DNA from: Pseudolabrys sp. | Lineage (GTDB): Bacteria > Pseudomonadota > Alphaproteobacteria > Rhizobiales > Xanthobacteraceae | Reading direction: 5' to 3' | Length of the DNA stretch: 64,000 nucleotides | NCBI GenBank assembly: GCA_022841665.1 | Contig: JALHRB010000002.1 | Coordinates: forward strand, 206,375-270,374 | In this document: piece by piece, positions 1 to 8,242 of the stretch | How positions within the stretch are numbered: position 1 is the first letter of the stretch | How the letters are laid out: the number at the start of each line of letters is the position of its first letter | The notes under the pieces: model-generated | What the model saw: the letters and a program-made list of their open reading frames with translations, nothing else | What the model was told of the DNA's origin: nothing | The model's database searches: none | Translations under genes and position numbers: made by a program

Positions 1-1
1 C

Positions 2-2035
2 AGGCCCGCGCAGATCCTCAGCGCGCTGGAGACGCAAGGCTATCGCGGCCATCCTTTCGTGCCGCTGCGCGCCGAGCAGGAAGAGGCGGCGGAGGCGCGC
101 AAGCTCACGCGCTGCCTCGCGGTAGCCGGCTTTGCCGCCATGAACATCATGCTGCTGTCGGTGTCGGTGTGGTCCGGCAACGTCACCGATATCACGCCGG
201 AGACGCGCGACTTCTTCCACTGGGCCTCGGCGCTGATCGCGCTGCCGGCGGCCGCTTATGCCGGCCGTCCGTTCTTTGCCAGCGCTTGGCGGGCGCTGAA
301 AGCCCGCGCGCTCAACATGGACGTGCCGATCTCGCTCGGCGTCATCCTGGCGCTCGGCATGTCGCTGGTGGAGACCGCCAACCACGCCGAGCATGCCTAT
401 TTCGATTCGGCGATCATGCTGCTGTTCTTCCTTTTGATCGGGCGCACGCTCGACCACGCCATGCGGCGCAAGACGCGCGCGGTCGCCGGCAATCTCGCGG
501 CGCTGCGCGCCGACACCGCGCACCGCTTCGTCGGCGGCGAGGTAGTGAGCGTGCCGGTCGCCGCCGTGAAGGCCGGCGACAAATTGCTGGTGCGGCCGGG
601 CGAGCGCGTGCCGGCCGACGGCGTGGTGCAGACCGGCAATTCGGAGATCGACGAGAGCCTGATCACCGGCGAAACCGCGCGCCGCGCCATCGCGTCGGGC
701 GCCACCGTCTATGCCGGCAGCATGAACTATTCCGGCACATTGACCTTGCTGGTCACCGCCGCCGGCGGCGCGGCGCTGATCGACGAGATCGAGCGGCTTC
801 TGGAAAAGGCCGCCAGCGCCAAGTCGCGCGCCATGCGGCTCGCCGACCGCGCCTCGCGCGTCTATGCCCCGGTGGTGCACGTCACCGCCGCGCTCACGCT
901 CGCCGGCTGGCTGATCGCGGGTGCCTCGGCGCACGACGCGCTCATCACCGCCATCGCGGTGCTGATCATCACCTGTCCTTGCGCGCTGGCGCTCGCCATT
1001 CCGGCGGTGCAGGTGGTCGCTTCGGGCGCGCTGTTCCGCGCCAACATCATCCTCAATGCCGGCGACGCCATCGAGCGCCTGGCCGAGGCCGACACCGTCG
1101 TCTTCGACAAGACCGGCACGCTGACGCTGCCGGAGCCGCGCGTGGTCAATGCCGGCGCGCTCGACGTCGAACTGTTGCAGAAGGCGGCGCGGCTGGCGCT
1201 GTCCAGCCGCCATCCGCTGGCGGTGGCGCTGTCGCGCGAAGCGACGCTGCGCGCGCCTTATGACGGTGCGGTGGAGGAGCCGGGGCAGGGCGTGCACGCC
1301 CTCATCGATGGCCTGGAGGCGCGTTTGGGCAGTGCAATGTTTTGTGGCCTTGCCCCATCTCCGTTCGTTCCCGCGCAAGCGGGAACCCAGAGCCCCACGA
1401 CGGGGGCCGCCTGGGTCCCCGCTTGCGCGGGGACGAACGGGGATTTTGGCGCCTCGTCGATCCACTTCTCCTACGGCAGGCAGTCCGCCACCATCGCCAT
1501 CAACCAGTCGCTGCGGCCGGACGCGGTCGAGACCGTGCAAGCGTTGCGCGCGCGCGGGCTCGACCTGATGATCCTGTCGGGCGACCGCGACGAAGCGGTT
1601 GCGCCGGTTGCCGCCATGCTCGGCATCGACGTGTGGCAGGGCGGCCTCAAGCCCGCCGCCAAGATCGCCCGCATCGAGGAATTGAAGCGCCAAGGCCGCC
1701 GCGTGCTGATGGTCGGCGATGGTCTCAACGACGCGCCTTCGCTTGCCGCCGCGGATGTGTCGCTGTCGCCGATCTCGGCGGCCGACGTCACGCAGGCGCA
1801 GGCCGACGCCGTGTTTCTCGGTGAGCGCCTCAAGCCGGTGGCCGACGCGGTTGCGATCGCCCGCCGCGCGCGCCGCCTGATGGCGGAGAACCTCTGGCTT
1901 GCTGCGCTGTATAATCTGGTGGCCGTGCCGGTCGCCATCGCCGGCCTGGTGACGCCGTTGATCGCCGCGCTTGCCATGTCGGGCTCGTCGCTGCTGGTCA
2001 CCGTCAACGCCTTGAGGGCAAGAGGTCCGCGATGA
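2..2035 (+). CDS. fixI: FixI/CcoI-type copper-translocating P-type ATPase, 5' end outside window
   Basis: Membrane cation pump that supplies copper for assembly of the cbb3-type cytochrome oxidase. The reading frame is open from base 2 with no convincing start, so the N-terminal heavy-metal domain lies upstream. Visible P1B-ATPase landmarks are the TGE actuator motif (ITGETA), the CPC metal-site motif in a membrane helix (codons near 974-982), the phosphorylation motif DKTGTLT (from 1106) and the hinge motif GDGLNDAP. Several hydrophobic helices flank these. It overlaps fixS by four bases, as in fixGHIS operons. Oddity: about 27 residues at 1361-1440 (FVPAQAGTQS to VPACAGTNGD) are encoded by a palindromic repeat inserted in frame between the FCGL segment and the SIHFSYG strand of the nucleotide-binding domain. 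All catalytic motifs remain. Confidence 0.93.
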   Translation, partial: RPAQILSALETQGYRGHPFVPLRAEQEEAAEARKLTRCLAVAGFAAMNIMLLSVSVWSGNVTDITPETRDFFHWASALIALPAAAYAGRPFFASAWRALKARALNMDVPISLGVILALGMSLVETANHAEHAYFDSAIMLLFFLLIGRTLDHAMRRKTRAVAGNLAALRADTAHRFVGGEVVSVPVAAVKAGDKLLVRPGERVPADGVVQTGNSEIDESLITGETARRAIASGATVYAGSMNYSGTLTLLVTAAGGAALIDEIERLLEKAASAKSRAMRLADRASRVYAPVVHVTAALTLAGWLIAGASAHDALITAIAVLIITCPCALALAIPAVQVVASGALFRANIILNAGDAIERLAEADTVVFDKTGTLTLPEPRVVNAGALDVELLQKAARLALSSRHPLAVALSREATLRAPYDGAVEEPGQGVHALIDGLEARLGSAMFCGLAPSPFVPAQAGTQSPTTGAAWVPACAGTNGDFGASSIHFSYGRQSATIAINQSLRPDAVETVQALRARGLDLMILSGDRDEAVAPVAAMLGIDVWQGGLKPAAKIARIEELKRQGRRVLMVGDGLNDAPSLAAADVSLSPISAADVTQAQADAVFLGERLKPVADAVAIARRARRLMAENLWLAALYNLVAVPVAIAGLVTPLIAALAMSGSSLLVTVNALRARGPR
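1361..1440. repeat. palindromic repeat inserted in frame inside fixI
   Basis: About 80 bp with near-perfect terminal inverted arms: CCGTTCGTTCCCGCG at the left and CGCGGGGACGAACGG at the right. Each end carries an inner hairpin (CCCGCGCAAGCGGG; CCCCGCTTGCGCGGGG). The same arms occur in intergenic repeats at 31437, 33001 and elsewhere in the window. It keeps the fixI frame open. Confidence 0.9.
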
Positions 2036-2181
2036 ATGTGATCATCTACCTGCTGCCGCTCGCGCTCGGCCTCGGCCTCATCGGCCTCTTCGCCTTCCTG
2101 TGGGCGCTCAAGAGCGGTCAGTACGGCGACGTCGACGGCGCCGCGCTGCGCGTGTTGTCGGACGACGATTTGGAGAAATGA
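2032..2181 (+). CDS. fixS: CcoS/FixS, cbb3 oxidase maturation protein
   Basis: Small 49-residue protein needed for cbb3 oxidase maturation. It has one N-terminal membrane helix (residues 4-25: IIYLLPLALGLGLIGLFAF) followed by WALKSGQYGDVDG and an acidic tail (LSDDDLEK). The W-x-x-x-SGQYxDxxG motif after the helix is characteristic of CcoS. The ATG overlaps the fixI stop (ATGA), implying translational coupling. It is the last gene of the fix block; a palindromic repeat follows. Confidence 0.9.
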   Translation: MNVIIYLLPLALGLGLIGLFAFLWALKSGQYGDVDGAALRVLSDDDLEK

Positions 2182-2190
2182 TTCTTTCTT

Positions 2191-2314
2191 GATCCCTCCC
2201 CTGAAAGGGGAGGGTGGCTCCGCGCGAAGCGCGGAGTCGGGTGGGGTCATTGCGACGCGCGCCCACCCGCCGCCTTCGGCGGCTGCCCTCCCCCCGCAAG
2301 CGGGGGAGGGATAA
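2191..2314. repeat. family A palindromic repeat (CTCCCC/GGGGAGG type)
   Basis: Between fixS and the end of pta. The arms are CCCTCCCCTGAAAGGGGAGGG at the left and CCCTCCCCCCGCAAGCGGGGGAGGG at the right, around GAAGCG and GGTGGGGTCATTG segments. The same architecture recurs at 4501 and 15587 and inside gluQ. It may act as a stem-loop terminator for the convergent genes. Confidence 0.85.
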
Positions 2315-2318
2315 GAAG

Positions 2319-3302
2319 CTACCCCGCCGCCACCACCGCGCAGGTGGTCACGATGTCCTCCACGCTGGCGCCGCGCGACAGGTCGCTGATCGGCCGCGCG
2401 AAGCCCTGCAAAAACGGCCCAATCGCCTGCGCGCCGCCCAGCCATTGCGTCAGCTTGTAGCCGATATTGCCGCTGTCGAGATCGGGGAACACCAGCACGT
2501 TGGCGCGGCCCGCCACCTCGCTCGCGTCCTTCACCTTCTTTTGCGCCACCGCCGGCACCAGCGCGGCGTCCGCCTGGAACTCGCCATCGATGGCGAGGCC
2601 GGGCGCGCGTGCACGCGCGATCGCCAGCGCTTCGCGCACCTTGTCGATGCGGGCGTGCTGCGCGCTGCCCTTGGTCGAGAACGACAGCATCGCCACGCGC
2701 GGCGTCTCGCCGAGCAAGACTTGCGCGCTGCGCGCCGAGGCAATGGCAATGTCGGCGAGTTCTGCCGCGGTAGGATCGGCGTTCACCGCGCAGTCGGCGA
2801 ACACGAACGGCCTGGCGCCTTGGCCGAGGAAGTTCGGCACCACGATGAGGAAATAGCTCGAGGGCAGCGCGATACCTTCGCTCAGGCCGACCGTCATCAA
2901 GCCGGCCTCGATCACGCGCCGCGTCGGATTGGCGGCGCCCGCCACCATGGCGTCGGCGTGGCCCTCGCGCACCATCATGCCGCCGAAGTAAAGCGGCTTC
3001 GAGATAAGCCGCGCCGACATCGCCGGCGTCATCGACGAGCGGACTTTCGACAAAGCCGCGCCGTAAGCCTGCAAACGCGCGTCGCTGCGCGGATCGGCGG
3101 TCTCGATCCCGTCGAGCGGGACTTTCGCTTCGCCCGCTGCCTGCGCGATCGCTTCCTTTGTTCCGAGCAGGATCGGCTGCGCGATTTTCTCATTTTTGAG
3201 ACGCGCGGCCGCCGCGACGACGCGCGCATCGTCGCCTTCCGGCAAAACGATTTTGCGATAACGCCGCCGTGCGATATCAAGCAGTCTATCAGTTAAGTCC
3301 AT
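2319..3302 (-). CDS. pta: phosphate acetyltransferase
   Basis: Converts acetyl phosphate and CoA to acetyl-CoA and phosphate in the cytoplasm. The 327-residue product matches a short, stand-alone Pta domain: [16 protein letters not shown] near the start, [17 protein letters not shown] in the middle and [23 protein letters not shown] near the end. I chose the ATG at 3302 because the first residues [15 protein letters not shown] fit the family; an upstream in-frame start would run over the palindrome at 3306-3320. It is divergent from citrate synthase. It lies next to the sulfonate block, where Xsc would make its substrate acetyl phosphate. A phosphate butyryltransferase is the main alternative but the context favours Pta. 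Confidence 0.88.
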   Translation of the reverse strand: MDLTDRLLDIARRRYRKIVLPEGDDARVVAAAARLKNEKIAQPILLGTKEAIAQAAGEAKVPLDGIETADPRSDARLQAYGAALSKVRSSMTPAMSARLISKPLYFGGMMVREGHADAMVAGAANPTRRVIEAGLMTVGLSEGIALPSSYFLIVVPNFLGQGARPFVFADCAVNADPTAAELADIAIASARSAQVLLGETPRVAMLSFSTKGSAQHARIDKVREALAIARARAPGLAIDGEFQADAALVPAVAQKKVKDASEVAGRANVLVFPDLDSGNIGYKLTQWLGGAQAIGPFLQGFARPISDLSRGASVEDIVTTCAVVAAG

Positions 3303-3305
3303 GCA

Positions 3306-3320
3306 TCTCACCGCGTGAGA
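3306..3320. promoter_or_regulatory. operator-like palindrome TCTCAC-N3-GTGAGA in the pta/citrate synthase gap
   Basis: Perfect 6-3-6 inverted repeat (spacer CGC) in the 43-bp gap between the divergent pta and citrate synthase starts. An identical-arm site with spacer TGT lies at 4766-4780 upstream of tctC. On the pta strand its GGTGAGA half also supplies the only Shine-Dalgarno-like sequence, just before the ATG, so a bound regulator or an RNA hairpin could affect both transcription and translation. The IclR protein at 8243 is the obvious candidate ligand (inference). Confidence 0.75.
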
Positions 3321-3345
3321 CAATGCAGAAGCAGGCGAGGCATCA

Positions 3346-4488
3346 ATGACTGAAACAGCCGAAGCGATCAAGATTCATCGCGGCCTCACGGGTGTCTACT
3401 TCGACCGTTCGCCCTGCACCTTCATCGACGGCAAGGCCGGCGAGCTGCGCTATCGCGGCTATTCGATCCACGATCTGGCCGAGCATTCCTCCTTCGAGGA
3501 AACCGGCTGGCTGCTGCTCAACGGCGAACTGCCGACCAAGGCGCAGCTCGCCAGCTTCGACGCCGAGCTGAAAGCCGCGCGCAAGCTGCCGCCGGCCGTG
3601 CTCGACATCATCCGCGCCATCAAGCACGCGCATCCGATGGACGTGCTGCGCACCGCGGTCTCCGCGCTTGCCGGCTTCGATCCGGAAACCGCCGACAATT
3701 CGCGCGAGGCCACCTTGCGCAAGGGCGTGCGGCTCACCTCGCAGGTGCCGATGATCGTCGCCGCCCATTCACGCATCCGCGCCGGCGAGGAGCCGGTGCC
3801 GGCCGACGAAAGCCTCAGCCACGCCGCCAACATTCTTTGGATGCTGACGGGCAAGAAGCCGAGCGCCGACGCCACGCAACTGATCGACCGCGATCTGATC
3901 CTGCACGCCGAGCACGGCTCCAACGCCTCCTCCTTCACGGCCCGCGTCGTCGTCGGCACGCAAGCCAACCTGCACGCCGCCATCACCGCGGCCATCGCCG
4001 CGCTGTCCGGTCCCGCGCATGGCGGCGCCGCCGAGGACGTCATGAAGATGGCGGAGGAAATCGGCGATCCGGCGCGCGCCGCCGACTACGTCAAGGAGAA
4101 GCGCAAAGCGGGCGTGGCCATCACCGGCTTCGGCCACCGCGTCTACCGCGCCGAGGACCCGCGCGCGCGCCACATGCGCGCCGGCGTCGAGCGGCTGTCC
4201 AAGGAAATGGGCCAGCCGAAGTGGTTCGAGATTCTGCAGGCGGTGGTGCAGGCCATGGCGCCTTACGCGCGCCACGGCGTCAACGTGAACGTCGATTTCT
4301 ATTCCGGCGTCGTCTACCATCTGCTCGGCGTCAAGCGCGATCTGTTCGTGCCGATCTTCGCCATCGGCCGCGTGCCCGGCTGGTGCGTGCAGGTGCTCGA
4401 GCAACTGGAGAACAACATCCTGCTGCGCCCGCTCACGCTCTATAACGGCCCCGACGCCCGCGCCTACGTGCCGGTGGAGAAGCGCTAG
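3346..4488 (+). CDS. citrate synthase family protein (short type)
   Basis: Condenses acetyl-CoA with oxaloacetate. The 380-residue length fits the short citrate synthase/2-methylcitrate synthase group rather than the roughly 430-residue Gram-negative GltA. Active-site motifs are visible: [37 protein letters not shown] and [16 protein letters not shown]. The ATG at 3346 has a purine-rich CAGGCGAGG upstream. It is divergent from pta across a shared palindrome. The pairing suggests a dedicated enzyme that draws acetyl-CoA from C2 substrates into the TCA cycle. Sequence alone does not exclude 2-methylcitrate synthase, but no prpB or prpD is nearby. Confidence 0.85.
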   Translation: MTETAEAIKIHRGLTGVYFDRSPCTFIDGKAGELRYRGYSIHDLAEHSSFEETGWLLLNGELPTKAQLASFDAELKAARKLPPAVLDIIRAIKHAHPMDVLRTAVSALAGFDPETADNSREATLRKGVRLTSQVPMIVAAHSRIRAGEEPVPADESLSHAANILWMLTGKKPSADATQLIDRDLILHAEHGSNASSFTARVVVGTQANLHAAITAAIAALSGPAHGGAAEDVMKMAEEIGDPARAADYVKEKRKAGVAITGFGHRVYRAEDPRARHMRAGVERLSKEMGQPKWFEILQAVVQAMAPYARHGVNVNVDFYSGVVYHLLGVKRDLFVPIFAIGRVPGWCVQVLEQLENNILLRPLTLYNGPDARAYVPVEKR

Positions 4489-4500
4489 ATTTTCCTTCAC

Positions 4501-4612
4501 CTCCCCCTGCAAGAGGGGAGGTCGACCGCGAAGCGGTCGGGTGGGGTTCATTGCGCGTCACGTGTAAAGCCGACCCCCACCCCAACCCTCCCCCTTTAGG
4601 GGGAGGGAGCGC
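4501..4612. repeat. family A palindromic repeat
   Basis: Starts CTCCCCCTGCAAGAGGGGAG, carries an inner stem GACCGCGAAGCGGTC followed by GGTGGGGTTCATTG, and ends in CCTCCCCCTTTAGGGGGAGG. It lies just downstream of citrate synthase. Confidence 0.85.
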
Positions 4613-4765
4613 GCCTTCTTCGTTGCGAGTCCGCCATTCCCGCCCTTTGAGAAACCCGCGGTTCCACGGCGCTTTTTCCGCGTCCTTGTCCCACCGTGCG
4701 GGACGCCCGGCCTCGATTTGCCGTTGCGGTGCTTTGGCGGTCTGTTATCGTTCTGAGATCGACGG

Positions 4766-4780
4766 TCTCACTGTGTGAGA
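4766..4780. promoter_or_regulatory. operator-like palindrome TCTCAC-N3-GTGAGA upstream of tctC
   Basis: Perfect 6-3-6 inverted repeat with spacer TGT, 133 bp before the tctC ATG. Arms are identical to those at 3306-3320. Two copies at the two control regions of one functional block, with differing spacers, point to a protein-binding site shared by both promoters. Confidence 0.75.
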
Positions 4781-4913
4781 AAACGCCGGGCGGCCTCGCG
4801 GCCGCGCCGGCTGCCAAATCCGGCGCGCATAAGCCGGAACGAAGAGTCTCCTCCCGGCAAGGCCGCGGGCGGGGGGACGGCAAAGAGCGGCCGAAGGTCA
4901 GGGAGGAATTTCC

Positions 4914-5870
4914 ATGCGTTCGACCACGCGAAGCTTCGTTGCGATTTTCGCCGCCGCACTGTGCGCCGTATTCGCCGGCGGCAAGGCGACGGCGGCCGGC
5001 TATCCCGAGCGGCCGATCGAACTGATCGTGCCCTGGGGTCCCGGCGGCGGCGCCGACCAGCTCGCCCGCCTCGTGTCCAAGTTGATGGAGCCGATGCTCG
5101 GCCAGGGCATCCCGGTCGTGAACGTGCCCGGCGGCACCGGCGCCACCGGCATGGCCAAGCTCTTGGCCGCGCCGGCCGACGGCTACGCCATGGCGATCTA
5201 CATCGCCGACAGCCACGCGCTGCTCGCCGGCAAAAGTCCGCGCTGGACCATGCAGGACATCACGCCGGTGGCGGTGATGATCAAGGGCCCGTCCTTCATC
5301 TTCGTGAAGCAGGATAGCCCGTACAAGACCTGGGCCGACTTCGAAAAGGACGCCAAGGCCAATCCCGGCAAGCTGAAGGTGGCGACGCTCGGCTTCGGCA
5401 GCGTCGACGACTTCTCGCTCTCGGTGCTGGCGCGCGGCGGCGTCAAGGTCGTGCAGGTGCCGTTCTCCAAGCCGAGCGAGCGCTACGTCTCGATCCTCGG
5501 CGGCCACGCCGATGCGCTCTACGAACAGGCCGGCGACGTCGCCCAGTTCCTCAACAGCAAGCAGATGCGCCCGATCATGCTGTTCGGCGAGAAGCGCCTG
5601 CCGGCCTTCAAGGATACGCCGTCCTCGCACGAGCTCGGCTACAAGGTCGCGCTGCCGCAGTTCCGCGCCATCGTGATGCGCGCCGGCACGCCGCCGGATG
5701 TCGTCAAGAAGGTCTCCGACGCGCTCGCCAAGGTCGCCGCCTCGCCGGAATACAAGAAGTTCCTCGAGGAGCAGTTCGGCGATCCGGCCAGCTTCGAGGA
5801 TGCGTCGAAGGCGCCCGCCTTCGTCAACCAGCAGCTCGAAGACATGAAGAAGACGGTCGCGACGAACTAG
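4914..5870 (+). CDS. tctC: TctC-like periplasmic binding protein of a TTT transporter
   Basis: Solute receptor of a tripartite tricarboxylate transporter. The 318-residue protein starts with a signal peptide (MRSTTRSFVAIFAAALCAVFAG, cleavage near ATAAGYPE) followed by the family's YPERPIELIVPWGPGGGADQ and VNVPGGTGATGM motifs. A strong Shine-Dalgarno (GGGAGGAATT) supports the start. It is followed by tctB and tctA, giving a complete TTT system. TTT systems import carboxylates, and a sulfolactate TTT importer (SlcHFG) is known. The xsc, aldehyde dehydrogenase and ligase genes downstream suggest sulfoacetate as ligand (inference). It has the palindrome at 4766 in its leader. Confidence 0.88.
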   Translation: MRSTTRSFVAIFAAALCAVFAGGKATAAGYPERPIELIVPWGPGGGADQLARLVSKLMEPMLGQGIPVVNVPGGTGATGMAKLLAAPADGYAMAIYIADSHALLAGKSPRWTMQDITPVAVMIKGPSFIFVKQDSPYKTWADFEKDAKANPGKLKVATLGFGSVDDFSLSVLARGGVKVVQVPFSKPSERYVSILGGHADALYEQAGDVAQFLNSKQMRPIMLFGEKRLPAFKDTPSSHELGYKVALPQFRAIVMRAGTPPDVVKKVSDALAKVAASPEYKKFLEEQFGDPASFEDASKAPAFVNQQLEDMKKTVATN

Positions 5871-5881
5871 GACGCCAATGC

Positions 5882-5991
5882 GTCATGGCCGGGCACCAGG
5901 CGCAAAGCGCCGTCTTCGTGCCCGATGTCCCGGCCATCCACGCCTTGCTTCTTGGCAAGACGTGGATGCCCGGCACAGGGCCGGGCATGAC
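5882..5991. repeat. family C palindromic repeat between tctC and tctB
   Basis: Terminal arms GTCATGGCCGGGCA and CCGGGCATGAC with internal CATCCACGCCTTG / CAAGACGTGGATGCCCGG. This is a different sequence family from A and B but has the same nested-hairpin design. Confidence 0.85.
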
Positions 5992-6029
5992 GGCGGAGAG
6001 AATTGCGAACACTGAGCAAGGCCGGCACC

Positions 6030-6566
6030 ATGGACAGAACCGCCATTCGCGCGACGCTGCCTTACGTCGTCGGCCTTGCCGTCGCCGCCGCGCTCTATCA
6101 CTACGCGCGGCAGATCGAATTCGACCCGCGGCCGGGCGCGCTCGGCCCGGACTTCTGGCCGAAGACGGTCATCGTGCTGATGGCCCTCGTCTGCCTGTTC
6201 GAGATTGGCCGCATCCTGCTCGGCCTTAAAGGCGAGGCGCAGGGCGTGGCCGAAGTGCTCGAGGGCGAGGCGGACGAGGAAGACGCGCCGAAATATCCCG
6301 GCCTGCTCGCCGGCGGCATCGTGCTGGTGATCGTCTACGCGCTGGTCGTGAACACGGTCGGCTTCCTGCTCTCCACCTTCCTGTTCCTCGCCGCCTTCAT
6401 GTATCTCGGCCGCTACCGCAATCACGTCGCGGTGTGGGCGACTAGCGGCGTCATCACGCTGATGTCGGCGGTGCTTTTCATGCGTATTGCTTACGTCTCA
6501 CTGCCGCGCGGTGTGCCGCCTTTCGATCTGGTCGCTGACGCCATCCGCGTTCTGCTGGGCGGATGA
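6030..6566 (+). CDS. tctB: TctB-like small membrane subunit of a TTT transporter
   Basis: 178-residue protein with four hydrophobic segments: ATLPYVVGLAVAAALYHY; a stretch around VIVLMALVCLFEIGRILLG; LLAGGIVLVIVYALVVNTVG; and LLSTFLFLAAFMYL with a following helix. An acidic linker (EGEADEEDAP) lies in the middle. This topology and its place between tctC and tctA fit the poorly conserved TctB subunit. The ATG at 6030 is preferred over an upstream TTG because it follows AAGG and begins at the natural N-terminus. It is separated from tctC by a family C repeat and from tctA by a family B repeat. Confidence 0.83.
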   Translation: MDRTAIRATLPYVVGLAVAAALYHYARQIEFDPRPGALGPDFWPKTVIVLMALVCLFEIGRILLGLKGEAQGVAEVLEGEADEEDAPKYPGLLAGGIVLVIVYALVVNTVGFLLSTFLFLAAFMYLGRYRNHVAVWATSGVITLMSAVLFMRIAYVSLPRGVPPFDLVADAIRVLLGG

Positions 6567-6596
6567 CCACGTCATGAGAAATGCGATCCATTCATT

Positions 6597-6708
6597 CGTC
6601 ATTCCGGGTCGCGCTGAAAGCGCGAACCCGGAATCCAGAAGCGCGGAACAGCTTTGCAGTGCCGCTGGATTCCGGGTCCGGCGCTGCGCGCCGTCCCGGA
6701 ATGACAAG
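6597..6708. repeat. family B palindromic repeat between tctB and tctA
   Basis: Terminal arms GTCATTCCGGG and CCCGGAATGAC with inner GGAATCCAG / CTGGATTCC arms, the standard family B layout. Confidence 0.88.
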
Positions 6709-6722
6709 TCGAGATTCGCGTC

Positions 6723-8225
6723 ATGAGCCAGATTCTGCTGCAGCTCGGCCAGGGCTTTCTCGACTGCCTGACGCCGATCAACCTGATCATGCTGGTCGTC
6801 GGCATCGTGATCGGCCTTTTGATCGGCGTGCTGCCCGGCCTGACGCTGGTGATGGGCGTCGCGCTGGCGCTGCCCTTCACCTACAAGATGGACGTCACCG
6901 CCTCGATCGTGCTGTTGAGCGCGATGTACGTCTCCGGCACCTATGGCGGCGCCTTCACCGCGATTCTTTTCAGGATACCGGGTGAGCCGATCGACGTGCC
7001 CATGCTGTGGGACGGCTACACCATGGGGCGCAAGGGCCAGCCGGCCAAGGCGCTCGGCTGGACGCTGGTGGCCGCGCTCGGCGGCGGGCTCTTGTCCGCC
7101 ACCATCATGGTGATGCTCACCCAGCCGCTCGCGCATTTCGCGCTGCGCTTCTCCACGCCGGAATATTTCGCCGTGCTGATGTTCGGGCTCAGCAGCGTGG
7201 TCGCGCTCGGCCGCGGCTCGCTCGGCAATGCGCTGATCAGCCTCGCGGTCGGGCTTTTGATCGCCACCGTCGGCACCGATGAGACCTACGGCGCCTCGCG
7301 CTTCACCTTCGACACCCGCATCCTCGCCGACGGCATCGAGTTCCTGGTGGTGATGGTGGGCGCCTATGGCGTCGGCGAGGTGCTGGCGCGGCTGGAGACG
7401 GGCTTTGCCACCAAGCCGATCCAGAAGGTCGGCCAGACGCGCACCGAACTGCCGAGCTGGCGCGAGATGAGCGCGCTCAAGGGTATGTTCCTGCGCTCCA
7501 GCGTCCTCGGCAACATCATCGGCCTTATTCCCGGCGCCGGCGCTACCATCGCTTCCTTTGTCAGCTACGGCATGGAAGCGCAGTTCGGCAAGCGCCGGAA
7601 AGAGATGGGCACCGGCGTCGCCGAGGGCATCGTCGCCCCGCAGGCGGCCGCCACCGCCTCGGTCGGCGGCGCGCTGGTGCCGCTCTTGGCGCTCGGCATT
7701 CCCGGCTCCGGCGCCACCGCCATCATCCTCGGCGCCTTCATGCTGCACGGCATCCAGCCCGGCCCGCAGGTGATGGCGACCTCGGCGCACACCGTCTACG
7801 CCGTCTTCGCCTCGATCTATCTCGGCCTCGCGCTGATGTGCGTGATCGGCTATTTCGCCATCCGCCCGCTGGTGAAGATCCTCGACATGCCCGAGGCCAT
7901 CGTCTCGGCTTACGTGCTCACGCTCTGCTTCATCGGCGCGCTGTCCATCCGCAACAACGTCATCGACCTCTGGCTGATGATCGGCTTCGGCGTCGTCGGC
8001 TACGCCTTCGAGCGGCTCAAATTCCCGGTCGCCCCGCTCGTGCTCGGCGTCATCCTCGGGCCCTTGGCCGAGGCTTCCTTCATGAACACCATGATCAGCT
8101 TCGGCAACGACTGGACGGTGTTCTTCACGCGGCCCATCGCCGGCACGGTGATGGTCTTTACTTTTGCAATGCTCGCTCTTCCCTTTTTGCAGCAGTGGCG
8201 CGCGCGCCGCGTCGCGGCTGCGTGA
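6723..8225 (+). CDS. tctA: TctA-like large membrane subunit of a TTT transporter
   Basis: 500-residue integral membrane protein with about ten to twelve predicted helices. The duplicated glycine-rich motifs of TctA are clear: IGLLIGVLPGLTLVMGVALA and YVSGTYGGAFTAILFRIPGEP in the first half, NIIGLIPGAGATIASFVSYG and LLALGIPGSGATAIILGAFM in the second. It forms the translocation pathway with TctB, energised by an ion gradient in the characterised systems. The IclR regulator starts 17 bp downstream, consistent with one transcription unit. Confidence 0.93.
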   Translation: MSQILLQLGQGFLDCLTPINLIMLVVGIVIGLLIGVLPGLTLVMGVALALPFTYKMDVTASIVLLSAMYVSGTYGGAFTAILFRIPGEPIDVPMLWDGYTMGRKGQPAKALGWTLVAALGGGLLSATIMVMLTQPLAHFALRFSTPEYFAVLMFGLSSVVALGRGSLGNALISLAVGLLIATVGTDETYGASRFTFDTRILADGIEFLVVMVGAYGVGEVLARLETGFATKPIQKVGQTRTELPSWREMSALKGMFLRSSVLGNIIGLIPGAGATIASFVSYGMEAQFGKRRKEMGTGVAEGIVAPQAAATASVGGALVPLLALGIPGSGATAIILGAFMLHGIQPGPQVMATSAHTVYAVFASIYLGLALMCVIGYFAIRPLVKILDMPEAIVSAYVLTLCFIGALSIRNNVIDLWLMIGFGVVGYAFERLKFPVAPLVLGVILGPLAEASFMNTMISFGNDWTVFFTRPIAGTVMVFTFAMLALPFLQQWRARRVAAA

Positions 8226-8242
8226 TTTGAATCAGGTGACTC

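Larger units (their letters stand above)
4489..4913. other. 425-bp gap holding a repeat, an operator and the tctC leader
   Basis: Contains a family A repeat (4501-4612), then about 150 bp without a supported gene, then the palindrome at 4766-4780 and a purine-rich Shine-Dalgarno (GGGAGGAA, just before 4914). The small open frames here read through repeats and resemble no protein I recognise. I take it as the control region of the transporter/xsc operon. Confidence 0.7.
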
